Assembly: GCA_029856445.1 (NCBI GenBank)
Contig: JAHQWY010000033.1
Location: 1 to 18,083, forward strand
DNA: 18,083 nt
From: Promethearchaeia archaeon
GTDB taxonomy: Archaea > Asgardarchaeota > Lokiarchaeia > Sigyniarchaeales > SOKP01
Direction: 5' to 3'
Under the pieces are notes generated by a model that had not been told where the DNA came from, did not search any database, and saw only the letters and a list, made by a program, of their open reading frames with translations. Each line of letters begins with the position of its first letter. Positions within the stretch are counted from its first letter, which is position 1. The position numbers and the translations under genes are program-made. Positions 1-7,270 of this stretch are shown one piece after another.

Positions 1-126
1 TTTTTCATTTGGCCTAGTCCAATTACTGTTGAATCAATTCTAATATATCTGGTGATAAGCTGTATTGTAAATATTGTTTTTTACAGTTTTTTCGCATTAC
101 TTGTATCGAAGACAGAATATTATTAA
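1..126 (+). CDS. C-terminal end of a membrane protein (partial)
   Basis: The first frame is open from the window edge to a TAA at 124-126 and gives 41 residues. Most are hydrophobic (runs such as ILIYLVISCIVNIVFYSFF), which looks like a last transmembrane helix followed by a short polar tail, SKTEYY. No family can be named from so little sequence, and the start lies outside the window. An open frame of this length in AT-rich DNA is not decisive on its own; the continuous hydrophobic character argues for a real gene end. Confidence 0.5.
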   Translation, partial: FFIWPSPITVESILIYLVISCIVNIVFYSFFALLVSKTEYY

Positions 127-399
127 CATCAATCATTAAAATTCAATTTTTTATTTATTCTTTTAGATATAATATGTTTCTATCAAGTTGACTTATTGAA
201 TTAAAACAAGAATCAATTCAAAATTTAGAACTACTAGCAGGAAAATAAGAAAAAAGACTAATTTTTTAGTAAGATAATTTATGAAAAAAATGGAGGTTAA
301 TCTTCAATAGTTCTGAAAAAACCAAATTTTTAATTCAATTTACAATTAGACTAAACATACTTATTCAAGGAAAAAAAAAATCTATTTGGAGAAAATAAA

Positions 400-1854
400 A
401 TGGCAAGACCAAGTCCACTAGAAGTCTATGCACTTTTAGATAAAAGTAATTGTAAAGAGTGTGGATACGATACATGTATGGCGTTTGCAACAGATATCTT
501 AGAACGGAAAGTTATAGTTCAAGATTGCACACATTTAATGCAGGATCCTAAACAAGCTAAGAATCGAGAGAAGTTAATAACTCTAATAACGCCTCCTCAG
601 AGATCTATAACTGTTGGTACTGGTGATAGAATTGCTATTATCGGGGGTGAGGAAGTCCTATACCGTCATCAATTAACTTTTTATAATCAGACTTCAATTT
701 TTATTGAAATTGCAGATGATGATGGTGACATAGAAGAAACTGTTAAATATCTTTCAGAACTTAAAATAGAAAGGATTGGTGATGTACTTACTTTAGATGG
801 TGTTGCTTTAAGAAATGTATCTGGAGATAAGGAACAATTCAAATTAGCAGCGCGTAAAATAGCAGAATCCTCAAACCTACCAATCATGTTATGTACTTTT
901 GATGCAGACATTTTGTTATATGCTGCGGAAGCAATTAAAAGCAGAAAACCATTACTATATGCTGCCACAAAAGATTCTTGGGAACAAATCGGTAAATTTG
1001 CAATTGAAAATAATATACCTGTAGCTGTTTTCTCAAATGAATTAGATGAATTAATGTCCCTAAGTGCAACTTTGCAGAAACTAGGTGTAAAAGAAATGAT
1101 ATTGGATTCAGGAACGTTTTTTGGACCTGGAAATCTTTCATTAACGTATGATAGGATTATGCAATTAAGAAGTGCTGCAATTGATAAAAATGACATCAAT
1201 GCAGGATGGCCGGTTATGGGCGTTCCTGCAGTTTATTGGAATCAAGTAAAAATTGGAAATGATAAAGAACTTTGGGAACATCAATTTCAAGAAATAATCA
1301 TGGGGGCAATTATGGAATCTATAGATACAAATTTAATAGTATTACACACTGGGCAGAAAAAAGAAGAAATTTGGGCTCTTTTAGCTCTTATGACGTTGCG
1401 TCAGAGTATATTTTCCGATCCTAGAATTTATCCTGCGGTTGATGCTGGTATTTATAAAATTGGAGAACCTGATGATATGGCACCAATTTTTGTTACAAGT
1501 AATTATAGAATGACAAAAATTCCTGTTGAGCAGGATTTACAAGGAGCAAATTTGAATTGTTGGCTTTTAGTGGTTGATACGGAAGGCATTGGGATTGAGA
1601 GCGCAGTGGCAGGAGGACAATTCAATGCTGGTGGAATAGCTGAAGCTGTTAAGGAATTTAAAGCTTTTGATAAAGTGAATCATCGAATCCTTGTTCTTCC
1701 AGGAATGGCTGCTCGATTAAGTGGAGCATTAGAAGATGAAGCAGATGCTTATGTAGTTGTTGGACCTCGTGATAGTTCAGGAATTCCCAAATTTATGGAA
1801 ATCCAGTGGAAACCGAAGGAATTCATGGAAGAATATGAATCTTGGGAAAAATAA
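400..1854 (+). CDS. cdhE: CODH/acetyl-CoA synthase corrinoid Fe-S protein, gamma subunit
   Basis: This is the large subunit of the corrinoid iron-sulfur protein of the Wood-Ljungdahl pathway. It carries the methyl group from tetrahydropterin to the acetyl-CoA synthase A-cluster in the cytoplasm. The N-terminus has the family's [4Fe-4S] pattern Cx2Cx4Cx16C at Cys18, Cys21, Cys26 and Cys43. The middle (about 75-330) corresponds to the TIM-barrel region. The C-terminal part (about 350-484) matches the corrinoid-binding domain, with stretches such as NCWLLVVDTEGIGIESAVAG and VVVGPRDSSGIPKF. At 484 residues it is a little longer than the typical 450-470. The ATG has a Shine-Dalgarno-like GGAG at 388-391. 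No cdhD, cdhA, cdhC or methyltransferase gene lies beside it in the window, whereas ACDS genes are usually clustered. The bacterial name is acsC. The identification is firm; the isolated position is the oddity. Confidence 0.93.
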   Translation: MARPSPLEVYALLDKSNCKECGYDTCMAFATDILERKVIVQDCTHLMQDPKQAKNREKLITLITPPQRSITVGTGDRIAIIGGEEVLYRHQLTFYNQTSIFIEIADDDGDIEETVKYLSELKIERIGDVLTLDGVALRNVSGDKEQFKLAARKIAESSNLPIMLCTFDADILLYAAEAIKSRKPLLYAATKDSWEQIGKFAIENNIPVAVFSNELDELMSLSATLQKLGVKEMILDSGTFFGPGNLSLTYDRIMQLRSAAIDKNDINAGWPVMGVPAVYWNQVKIGNDKELWEHQFQEIIMGAIMESIDTNLIVLHTGQKKEEIWALLALMTLRQSIFSDPRIYPAVDAGIYKIGEPDDMAPIFVTSNYRMTKIPVEQDLQGANLNCWLLVVDTEGIGIESAVAGGQFNAGGIAEAVKEFKAFDKVNHRILVLPGMAARLSGALEDEADAYVVVGPRDSSGIPKFMEIQWKPKEFMEEYESWEK

Positions 1855-1910
1855 AGTCCTTTATTCTTTTTTTATCTTTTTTAAATTAATCAGTTCATTT
1901 AACTTGCATT
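1855..1910 (+). terminator. U-tract region between convergent cdhE and HAD gene
   Basis: Directly after the cdhE stop there are two T runs on the plus strand, T7 at 1867-1873 and T6 at 1877-1882, with no GC-rich hairpin. This fits archaeal transcription termination at oligo-U tracts. The gene on the other side is convergent. Confidence 0.4.
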
Positions 1911-2573
1911 CTATAAAAGTGAATAAATCATATCAACTGTAATACTTTTAACATTTTTTATTATTAATGTTTGTTTCTCACTATTTCTTGCTTCTTTTAA
2001 TTGGTTTGCTGTGTGAAAACCTGTTAATACTCCAATAAATGGACAATCTAAATTGTTTGCAAGCAAAGCATCTTTTGGATGGTCCCCAATTATTAGGATT
2101 TTAGATTTCGGATATTTTTCTGATAAGATTTTTATTAAATTTGGGTCAAGTTTACTTCTTATTGTTTCAGTTTCTCCTAAAATATAATCAAAATATTCAT
2201 CAATTTTCAAATATTCTGTTATTTTCACTGCTATACTTTGTTTTTTTGATGTAATTACACCCAAAGTAAAGTTTTGGAGTTTTAATTCCTTAAGTTTATT
2301 TTTTACTCCTGTTAATAATTTAGATTGGTAGATTCCTTTAGCACTATAATATTCTCGAAAAGTAATGGATAATTTTGATGGTTCTAATTGAGTAAATTTT
2401 GCAAACATATCATTTAAAGGAATCCCTATCATTTTTTCTATGATTGATTTATCAACTTTAGGAAGATTGAACCTTCTTAAAGCATAATTAAAAGAATTAA
2501 TGATTCCTTTCCTATTGTTGATTAAAGTATAATCTAAATCAAAACTTATGACAATTTTTTCTGTTTCCGGCAT
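1911..2573 (-). CDS. HAD-superfamily hydrolase (phosphoglycolate-phosphatase-like)
   Basis: A 220-residue cytoplasmic hydrolase of the haloacid dehalogenase superfamily, probably a small-molecule phosphatase. Motif I is FDLDYT, with nucleophile Asp12 and acid/base Asp14. Motif II is the Thr108/Ser109 pair in VITSKK. Lys141 sits where motif III is expected. Motif IV is GDHPKDA, with Asp164 and Asp168. The helical cap between motifs I and II (about residues 20-90) is of the C1 type seen in Gph, PGMB and PpaX proteins. The substrate cannot be read from the sequence. No Shine-Dalgarno precedes the ATG; a TATA-like box lies about 34 bases upstream, so the message is probably nearly leaderless. It sits alone between a convergent gene and a same-strand peptidase gene. 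Confidence 0.85.
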   Translation of the reverse strand: MPETEKIVISFDLDYTLINNRKGIINSFNYALRRFNLPKVDKSIIEKMIGIPLNDMFAKFTQLEPSKLSITFREYYSAKGIYQSKLLTGVKNKLKELKLQNFTLGVITSKKQSIAVKITEYLKIDEYFDYILGETETIRSKLDPNLIKILSEKYPKSKILIIGDHPKDALLANNLDCPFIGVLTGFHTANQLKEARNSEKQTLIIKNVKSITVDMIYSLL

Positions 2574-2602
2574 TATTAATTATTGAATTAAGTGGAATAT
2601 TT

Positions 2603-2611
2603 GATATAAAG
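2603..2611 (-). promoter_or_regulatory. TATA box of the HAD hydrolase gene
   Basis: On the minus strand this reads CTTTATATC, close to the archaeal TATA consensus, and is preceded by a T10 run (complement of A10 at 2612-2621). Its centre is about 34 bases before the ATG at 2573, which would place transcription start within about 10 bases of the start codon. The T10 run also lies 44-53 bases after the stop of the upstream peptidase gene and may serve as its terminator. Confidence 0.5.
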
Positions 2612-2664
2612 AAAAAAAAAATTTGTGTTGTTTTATTTTTATCAATAACGCCTAAAAAAGGTAT

Positions 2665-3900
2665 CTAGGTCATATAAATAGTTAATAAAGGATCCCCAAA
2701 TATTGTCATTCCATAAACTTCTTCCCAATGGTTCAAAGGGATAATTTCTGGACCATAAAACCAATCTTTAAAGCTCTCTCCAAAAGTTTTTCCGTCTCTA
2801 AGAGAGTCATAAAAAGGTTGATATAAACACATACCACCAGATCTCGCACATGCTATTACAAGTAAAGATTGACCACTGAAGAGATAATGAGTTCCTATAT
2901 TGTTCGTTTGCATCAGATTTCCTGAAAAACATGAATAAAGATTATAGAAGAGCGGTTGTGGACCGTTCATATAAATTTGATGATAATTTAAAACACCATC
3001 TAAGGGATTTGGCTGATATGGTATATTAGTTACTCCAAATAATTGATCAGTGCTATTACAATGAGCCATAATATGAACTAATTCATAGCTAGTAAAATTA
3101 GGATGCGCAATATCTGAAATATTTGAAAGAAAACTTATGGAATTAGTGTAATCATTACTATAATAAGCATAATCAGATTCACAAGTAAGATCATTACCGG
3201 TATAGGCAGTAAAGTTACTTACCCATTCACTTCTATAAGTTGCCCATTCATCATCTATATATAATAAGGCTTTATGCGGTCTATAAGTAAGTCCAATCCT
3301 TAAATTGTGATTTCGATAGAAATAGTTATTGAGAGCTGTAATAGGATTAAATCCAATTTCAGATATTGTATATGGACTGATACGAGCAACCCAGATTTCA
3401 GGGAACCAGTCCGCTGTACCATTATTATGTTCAATATTATTATCAGAAGCTCCTACATCGTAATAATTATTCATATTTACATCTGTCCAATTTCCATCCA
3501 AATCCATTAGATACAAATCACATGAGAAATAACGATACATTGCCCATCCTGAATCCCAATATCTTGCTTCAGCATAGGGAAGCTGTCCTATCAAAACAGC
3601 TCCAACTAAACCATTAGAATATGCTACTGATATATTATTTTTAAGCTGAGTTACATTATTTATAGCCCAACTGATAACATCTGCGGTATATCCTTGATTA
3701 ATAATGTCTTGTTTATATTGAGCTAAATCGGATGATATACTACTATAAATCGTGGAATTGACATAAATATTAACATGGCCAGATTGAGAAGGAGTTTTTT
3801 TATTAATTTTATTAATATTTATTAAAACAAGTGGAATCATGGCCCCGAGAAGTATTAGGCATAATATTATAATAACTAGAAATTTGTTAATTCTTTTCAT
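2665..3900 (-). CDS. membrane-anchored C25-like (gingipain-type, clan CD) cysteine peptidase
   Basis: A 411-residue predicted surface protein. Residues about 6-28 form a hydrophobic signal anchor (LVIIILCLILLGAMIPLVLI) after a basic start, MKRINK. The rest looks like the caspase-fold peptidase domain of family C25. It has an acidic aromatic stretch, DLDGNWTDVN, a strand PEIWVARIS like the usual 'VGRI' segment, a candidate catalytic His280 in VHIMAHCNS, a candidate catalytic Cys324 in LYSCFSGN, and the closing FGDPLLTIY, which matches the 'LFGDP' end of the C25 domain. The residue after the His is Cys, not the Gly usual in clan CD. Many N-x-S/T sites (NST, NVT, NIS, NWT, NGT, NFT) fit an exported glycoprotein. 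The ATG at 3900 is preferred over an upstream TTG at 3918 because GGGAG (minus strand, about 3908-3912) precedes it at good spacing. The substrate is unknown. Confidence 0.75.
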   Translation of the reverse strand: MKRINKFLVIIILCLILLGAMIPLVLININKINKKTPSQSGHVNIYVNSTIYSSISSDLAQYKQDIINQGYTADVISWAINNVTQLKNNISVAYSNGLVGAVLIGQLPYAEARYWDSGWAMYRYFSCDLYLMDLDGNWTDVNMNNYYDVGASDNNIEHNNGTADWFPEIWVARISPYTISEIGFNPITALNNYFYRNHNLRIGLTYRPHKALLYIDDEWATYRSEWVSNFTAYTGNDLTCESDYAYYSNDYTNSISFLSNISDIAHPNFTSYELVHIMAHCNSTDQLFGVTNIPYQPNPLDGVLNYHQIYMNGPQPLFYNLYSCFSGNLMQTNNIGTHYLFSGQSLLVIACARSGGMCLYQPFYDSLRDGKTFGESFKDWFYGPEIIPLNHWEEVYGMTIFGDPLLTIYMT

Positions 3901-3933
3901 GTAAAATCTCCCATTCAAACGTATTATCTAGAA

Positions 3934-3972
3934 ATTAAATCTTATTTTAACAGATTATACAAAAGATTTAAT
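3934..3972. repeat. 10-bp inverted repeat upstream of the peptidase gene
   Basis: ATTAAATCTT at 3934-3943 is exactly complementary to AAGATTTAAT at 3963-3972, with 19 bases between. It lies 34-72 bases before the peptidase ATG, so it overlaps the expected promoter. It may be an operator or simply AT-rich coincidence. Confidence 0.3.
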
Positions 3973-3983
3973 ATAATGATAAA

Positions 3984-4025
3984 GTGTTGGTTTTAAATAT
4001 TTTAGGTTTTAAATCACTCCAACAC
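3984..4025 (-). terminator. possible hairpin terminator after the TPR gene
   Basis: GTGTTGG at 3984-3990 and CCAACAC at 4019-4025 form a perfect 7-bp stem, GC-rich for this region, around a 28-base AT-rich loop. The loop and stem edge carry a direct repeat of GGTTTTAAAT. Reading the minus strand, the stem starts about 20 bases after the TPR stop and is followed by TTTATCATT. It separates two same-strand genes. Confidence 0.35.
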
Positions 4026-4045
4026 CTTTCTACAAAAAAGTCTAT

Positions 4046-5695
4046 TTATCTGAGTTTGAAACCTTTGAATAGCTTCAACAAAAACATAATTTCTTCAGAA
4101 CTCTCAATTAATCTCCTTAAGGGGAATGGGAAATTACTTAACTCGACTTCATAACCCTTAGACACCTGTTCGATCATTATTTTTATTATTTTTTTGTATT
4201 TATTAACTGTTGGACCTTCATACTCAATCTCTGATATAACTTTCCAACCTTTTTCTAATTTCCCATTTAAAATGCATGATATAGAAGCTAAGACATAGCT
4301 GAGTACAATGTGAGAATACCCAATTTTCTTTAAATTAGCAGCTCGATAATAGTATCGATAAACATTATTAACCATCTCACGTAGAAGAAAATCTTTAGCT
4401 GTATCAAGTTGTTCATAAAATTTGATACTTTCTAATATTAAAGTTGCTGCTGTATAAAATTGCTTGTTCTTTAAACCTTCTTCGGCAATTTTATTTAATC
4501 CCCTGATTATTTGATTAAATATACCAAACCTATTATATTCTAAATGGCCTTCTATTGCAATATCATAAGCATTTAAATAACTTTCTGTAGACTCATTTAT
4601 ACTCCCTATCTTCCAATAATTATCTCCAGCTTTTATAAAATGCTTATAGGCCATTTCTAAATTATTTAGTTCCTTAAATACATTGGCGCCATCAAAAAAA
4701 TTCATCGCTGCTTGACTAAAATCTTCTAACTTCTCTGAAAAGTTTCCTGCTAATAAAAAGCATGAAGCACATTCAATTAAATTATTCTCAATCTCTTGAT
4801 AACATAATCCAGCACCCCGATAATATCTAGCAATTTTATGGTAATTTTCTGTTTTCTTTTCAAGCTTTTCCGCTAAATCTATGTAAGCTCCAGCTTCTCT
4901 TTTAGAATAATTTATATATTGCTCCTCTTCAGCCAAAATTTTATGGAGATTTTTCAATACCTGATATATTTGAGCTAATGTTAAGCTTTCATTCTTTTCC
5001 TCTAATGTGGTTGCTAAATCTGAAAAAAAATCTACTCCATCCAAAATTAACTCCTGAGCGGTGTTATAATCATCTAATTCCTCATAGCAAACACTTATTT
5101 GCTGATAAGAAAACGATAGCATATCATAAAAATGATGAATCTTCGAGATTTTGATTACTTTTTCGTAATATATAATAGCATTTTTAAAATCAGAAGATTT
5201 CCAATACAATTCAGCTATATTTTGGTAATTTTGAGCAAGTTTCCGTGTCTCATCAAATTCTTTTAGAAGAGTACTTTCTTGTTTTAGGAACGTAATACTA
5301 TTCAAGATATTTTTTTTTTCTGAAAGCGTATCTTGAAATTTCTCGAGAAAAATTTCAGCAATTCTTAAATACAATTCAGCGACTTCATGTAGTTTAGCCT
5401 GCAATTTATAGTCAATGATCTGTTTTCTATATAAATTTATAATATGAGTATATAAATCGAGTGCTTCTGAATAATCAAGGTCTTCAATTATTACTGCTAC
5501 AGAACATAAAAATTCTCCTGCTTCAAAATATTCTCCAGATTGGGCAATGTCATTAGAAAAATTCAATGAAGCTGTAATGACTTCTTTTATTGATTTATTT
5601 CGCTCAACGGGATCATCTATGTTTCTAATTATTGACTCAGATGCTCTAATTTTTTCTAAAAACTCAAAATAATCAATGAATTCTTCTTCGATAAT
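4046..5695 (-). CDS. tetratricopeptide-repeat (SNAP-like) helical protein, probable AUU start
   Basis: An all-helical protein of about 549 residues, dense in 35-40-residue helix pairs of TPR type, for example LAQNYQNIAELYWKSSDFKN, FSYQQISVCYEELDDYNTAQ and YKHFIKAGDNYWKIGSINES. The stacked 'AGxxYxxxxxxxxAxxxY' units recall alpha-SNAP and other vesicle-adaptor TPR proteins. That is similarity of pattern only; a generic scaffold is equally possible. No signal peptide or membrane segment is seen. Start: a TTG at 5566 has no ribosome site, yet the frame stays open and protein-like (helix with IDDPVERNK) for 43 more codons up to a TGA at 5708-5710. That stretch has no ATG, GTG or TTG. A strong GAGGAG (minus strand, about 5704-5709) stands 8 bases before an ATT at 5693-5695, so I place the start there. 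A shorter 506-residue product from 5566 is the alternative. Confidence 0.75.
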   Translation of the reverse strand: MIEEEFIDYFEFLEKIRASESIIRNIDDPVERNKSIKEVITASLNFSNDIAQSGEYFEAGEFLCSVAVIIEDLDYSEALDLYTHIINLYRKQIIDYKLQAKLHEVAELYLRIAEIFLEKFQDTLSEKKNILNSITFLKQESTLLKEFDETRKLAQNYQNIAELYWKSSDFKNAIIYYEKVIKISKIHHFYDMLSFSYQQISVCYEELDDYNTAQELILDGVDFFSDLATTLEEKNESLTLAQIYQVLKNLHKILAEEEQYINYSKREAGAYIDLAEKLEKKTENYHKIARYYRGAGLCYQEIENNLIECASCFLLAGNFSEKLEDFSQAAMNFFDGANVFKELNNLEMAYKHFIKAGDNYWKIGSINESTESYLNAYDIAIEGHLEYNRFGIFNQIIRGLNKIAEEGLKNKQFYTAATLILESIKFYEQLDTAKDFLLREMVNNVYRYYYRAANLKKIGYSHIVLSYVLASISCILNGKLEKGWKVISEIEYEGPTVNKYKKIIKIMIEQVSKGYEVELSNFPFPLRRLIESSEEIMFLLKLFKGFKLR

Positions 5696-5799
5696 CTTAA
5701 AATCTCCTCAGAAAAAAATAACAACTATGTTAAGAAATAAAAGAGAAAATAAAAAATTTAGTGATTTTAAGTCCTAAATTGAGATTATATCCCCAAAAA

Positions 5800-5821
5800 T
5801 TTTGTAATCATAATTACAAAA
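5800..5821. promoter_or_regulatory. perfect 9-bp inverted repeat in a divergent intergenic region
   Basis: TTTTGTAAT at 5800-5808 and ATTACAAAA at 5813-5821 flank a 4-base CATA loop. The element lies between the divergent TPR and ubiquitin-like genes, about 80 and 105 bases from their starts. It could be a dimeric regulator site or an RNA hairpin in one leader. The sequence is AT-rich, so confidence is limited. Confidence 0.35.
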
Positions 5822-5900
5822 GACATATTTTACTAAGGAAATAATATTAAATATGATCAAGGTTATAATATAAATAATTACAAATAGGTGTTTTTAATAA

Positions 5901-6107
5901 ATGAAACAAATAAATGAATTATTAGAGACCGGATTGTATGAGACGTTTAGCCCCGAGAGATCTATGACTGTTGCAGATCTACTAATAGAATTAAACCTTG
6001 AAGGAAAATACTTCGGAATTTTAGTCGATGGAAAGAAAGCAGATCCAGAAACTAAAATCAATGAAAAATCGGAAGTTATAATTCTCCCACATATAGCCGG
6101 GGGCTAA
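5901..6107 (+). CDS. ubiquitin-like sulfur-carrier/modifier protein (MoaD/ThiS/SAMP family)
   Basis: A 68-residue beta-grasp protein ending in the diagnostic Gly-Gly (IILPHIAGG). In this family an E1-like enzyme adenylates the C-terminus, which then carries sulfur as a thiocarboxylate (molybdopterin, thiamine or tRNA thiolation) or is joined to target lysines (SAMP, Urm1). Visible family features are SMTVADLLIEL (first helix), YFGILVDGKK (central strand) and SEVIILPHIAGG. The ATG at 5901 has only a weak, distant AGGTG at 5885-5889. No E1, MoaE, ThiG or tRNA thiolase gene is next to it, so the pathway cannot be chosen. The sulfur genes 6 kb downstream make a sulfur-carrier role attractive, but this is inference. 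It is convergent with RNase Z. Confidence 0.85.
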   Translation: MKQINELLETGLYETFSPERSMTVADLLIELNLEGKYFGILVDGKKADPETKINEKSEVIILPHIAGG

Positions 6108-6111
6108 TAGT

Positions 6112-6150
6112 AAAAAAAATTAAAAGCTTTTTTTTGCTCTCTCTTTTTTT
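6112..6150. terminator. bidirectional A/T-tract terminator between convergent genes
   Basis: A8 at 6112-6119 can pair with T8 at 6128-6135, and AAAAGCTTTT at 6122-6131 is itself palindromic. A second T8 run follows at 6143-6150. It sits just after the ubiquitin-like gene stop and 26-64 bases from the RNase Z stop, giving U-tracts in both directions. Confidence 0.5.
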
Positions 6151-6175
6151 TATAAGTAGCAATCTCTTAGATAAA

Positions 6176-7162
6176 TTATTTTAGCTCAATTTTGAGTAAA
6201 TCCTCAGCTAAAATAGTATTAGGAAAAATTTCTCTTGCTTCTTCAAGGAGTTTTGCTGCATCTTCTTGATATCTAGATGAAATATGTGTCAATATCAATT
6301 GTTTTGCATTCATTTCTTTAGCATCACGAGCAGCATCAATAGAAGTTGAATGTTTTTTCTCTAGAGCAGTGTTAGCTAATCTTTTAGCGAATGTTGCTTC
6401 ATGAACTAAAATATCAGAGTCTTTTCCTAGTTCAATTAAAGACTTACCTGGTACTAAATCTCCAGAATATGTTATTTTCCTTCCTGGTCTTTTTGGTCCA
6501 ATTATACCTTCTTTTACAGGATCAATCTTTTTTCCCTGATGCTCTACTATTTTTCCTTCCTGTAATTTCTTCCAAATAGGGCTTTCAGGAATTCCTAATG
6601 CTTTTACTCTTTCAGGTTCAAATTTTCCAAAACGAGGTTTTTCAATAAACGCATAAGCATAAGTAATTACTGAATGTTCTACCAGAGCATATTTCATTGT
6701 ATAATATTTGGAATCATAAATAATGTTATTTTGAATCTTGATTTTATTCATTGGCTGTTCAGAATCTAATCCTTCAAATTCAATTAACTCCTCAGTTAAA
6801 TGATTTATTTCATAAATTTTAATCGGATAATTAGCTTTTAGACCAAGAATTTTTCTATGAAGAATTAGATAAAGAAAGAGATTTCTTGGACCAAAAATTA
6901 CGATTGGGGCTGTTCTATCATTTAAACTTAAACGAAATAGAAATCCTGGCAATCCAATGATATGGTCTCCATGAAAATGGGATATAAAAATCATTAAAGG
7001 TTTATTAAATTTTAATCCTGCTTCAGCAAATCTACGTTGGAAGTCTTCGCCACAATCAAATAAGAGGATTTTATTTCTATACCTAATTGCCATTGAAGAC
7101 AAATTGCGTTCTCTAGTAGGTGTAGCTGCGGAACTTCCTAAAATATGCAATGTGAGCGTCAT
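6176..7162 (-). CDS. rnz: ribonuclease Z (tRNA 3'-end endonuclease)
   Basis: A metallo-beta-lactamase-fold nuclease of 328 residues that removes 3' trailers from pre-tRNA. The N-terminus matches archaeal and bacterial RNase Z (LTLHILGSSAATPTRERN). The zinc-binding motif is SHFHGDH (His62, His64, Asp66, His67). Further ligands are His163 (ALVEHSV), Asp235 (TYSGD), the HST motif at His271, and His293 (LILTHIS). The flexible arm that clamps the tRNA elbow lies between about 170 and 230 and contains the IGPKRPG segment before the final strands. Length fits the short form (RNase Z-S, 300-330). I use the ATG at 7162; a TTG 15 bases upstream also opens the frame, but a TATA-like box 19-30 bases before the ATG argues for near-leaderless initiation there. 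It is a housekeeping gene with an intact active site. Confidence 0.93.
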   Translation of the reverse strand: MTLTLHILGSSAATPTRERNLSSMAIRYRNKILLFDCGEDFQRRFAEAGLKFNKPLMIFISHFHGDHIIGLPGFLFRLSLNDRTAPIVIFGPRNLFLYLILHRKILGLKANYPIKIYEINHLTEELIEFEGLDSEQPMNKIKIQNNIIYDSKYYTMKYALVEHSVITYAYAFIEKPRFGKFEPERVKALGIPESPIWKKLQEGKIVEHQGKKIDPVKEGIIGPKRPGRKITYSGDLVPGKSLIELGKDSDILVHEATFAKRLANTALEKKHSTSIDAARDAKEMNAKQLILTHISSRYQEDAAKLLEEAREIFPNTILAEDLLKIELK

Positions 7163-7180
7163 AATTAGATTAACCAATTA

Positions 7181-7192
7181 AAATATTTAAAA
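7181..7192 (-). promoter_or_regulatory. TATA box of rnz
   Basis: On the minus strand this reads TTTTAAATATTT, centred about 25 bases before the rnz ATG at 7162. Archaeal transcription starts about 25 bases after the TATA box, so the message would begin at or next to the start codon. No Shine-Dalgarno is present, which agrees with leaderless translation. Confidence 0.45.
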
Positions 7193-7270
7193 TAACCTTC
7201 TCTTGATTAAAAATAACAACAAAAATAGTTAATTTTCTAAGATTGAATCCGAAAAGAATGATTAAAATAA

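Noticed and set aside
257..270. 5-bp hairpin ACTAA/TTAGT upstream of cdhE
   Set aside because: Too short and AT-only to distinguish from background in this leader.
127..399. Small gene or regulatory RNA upstream of cdhE
   Set aside because: Only a 9-codon frame at 281 and scattered A/T runs; no convincing TATA position or stable helix could be fixed. Treated as an ordinary leader/intergenic stretch.
687..1199. 170-codon open frame on the minus strand inside cdhE, with a further 68-codon one at 935-1141
   Set aside because: Antisense to a strongly conserved gene, and the translation has no family features. Long antisense frames are common in AT-rich coding DNA.
1757..1942. Plus-strand frame of 61 codons at the end of cdhE
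   Set aside because: It overlaps the conserved cdhE C-terminus in another frame and runs into the convergent HAD gene. No ribosome site and no recognisable protein.
5853..5873. Short in-frame MIKVII followed by TAA, 48 bases before the ubiquitin-like gene
   Set aside because: It resembles a first beta strand of the family, so I considered a broken N-terminus. But the annotated frame already has a normal family length with GG end, and three stop codons intervene. A chance short frame is more likely.
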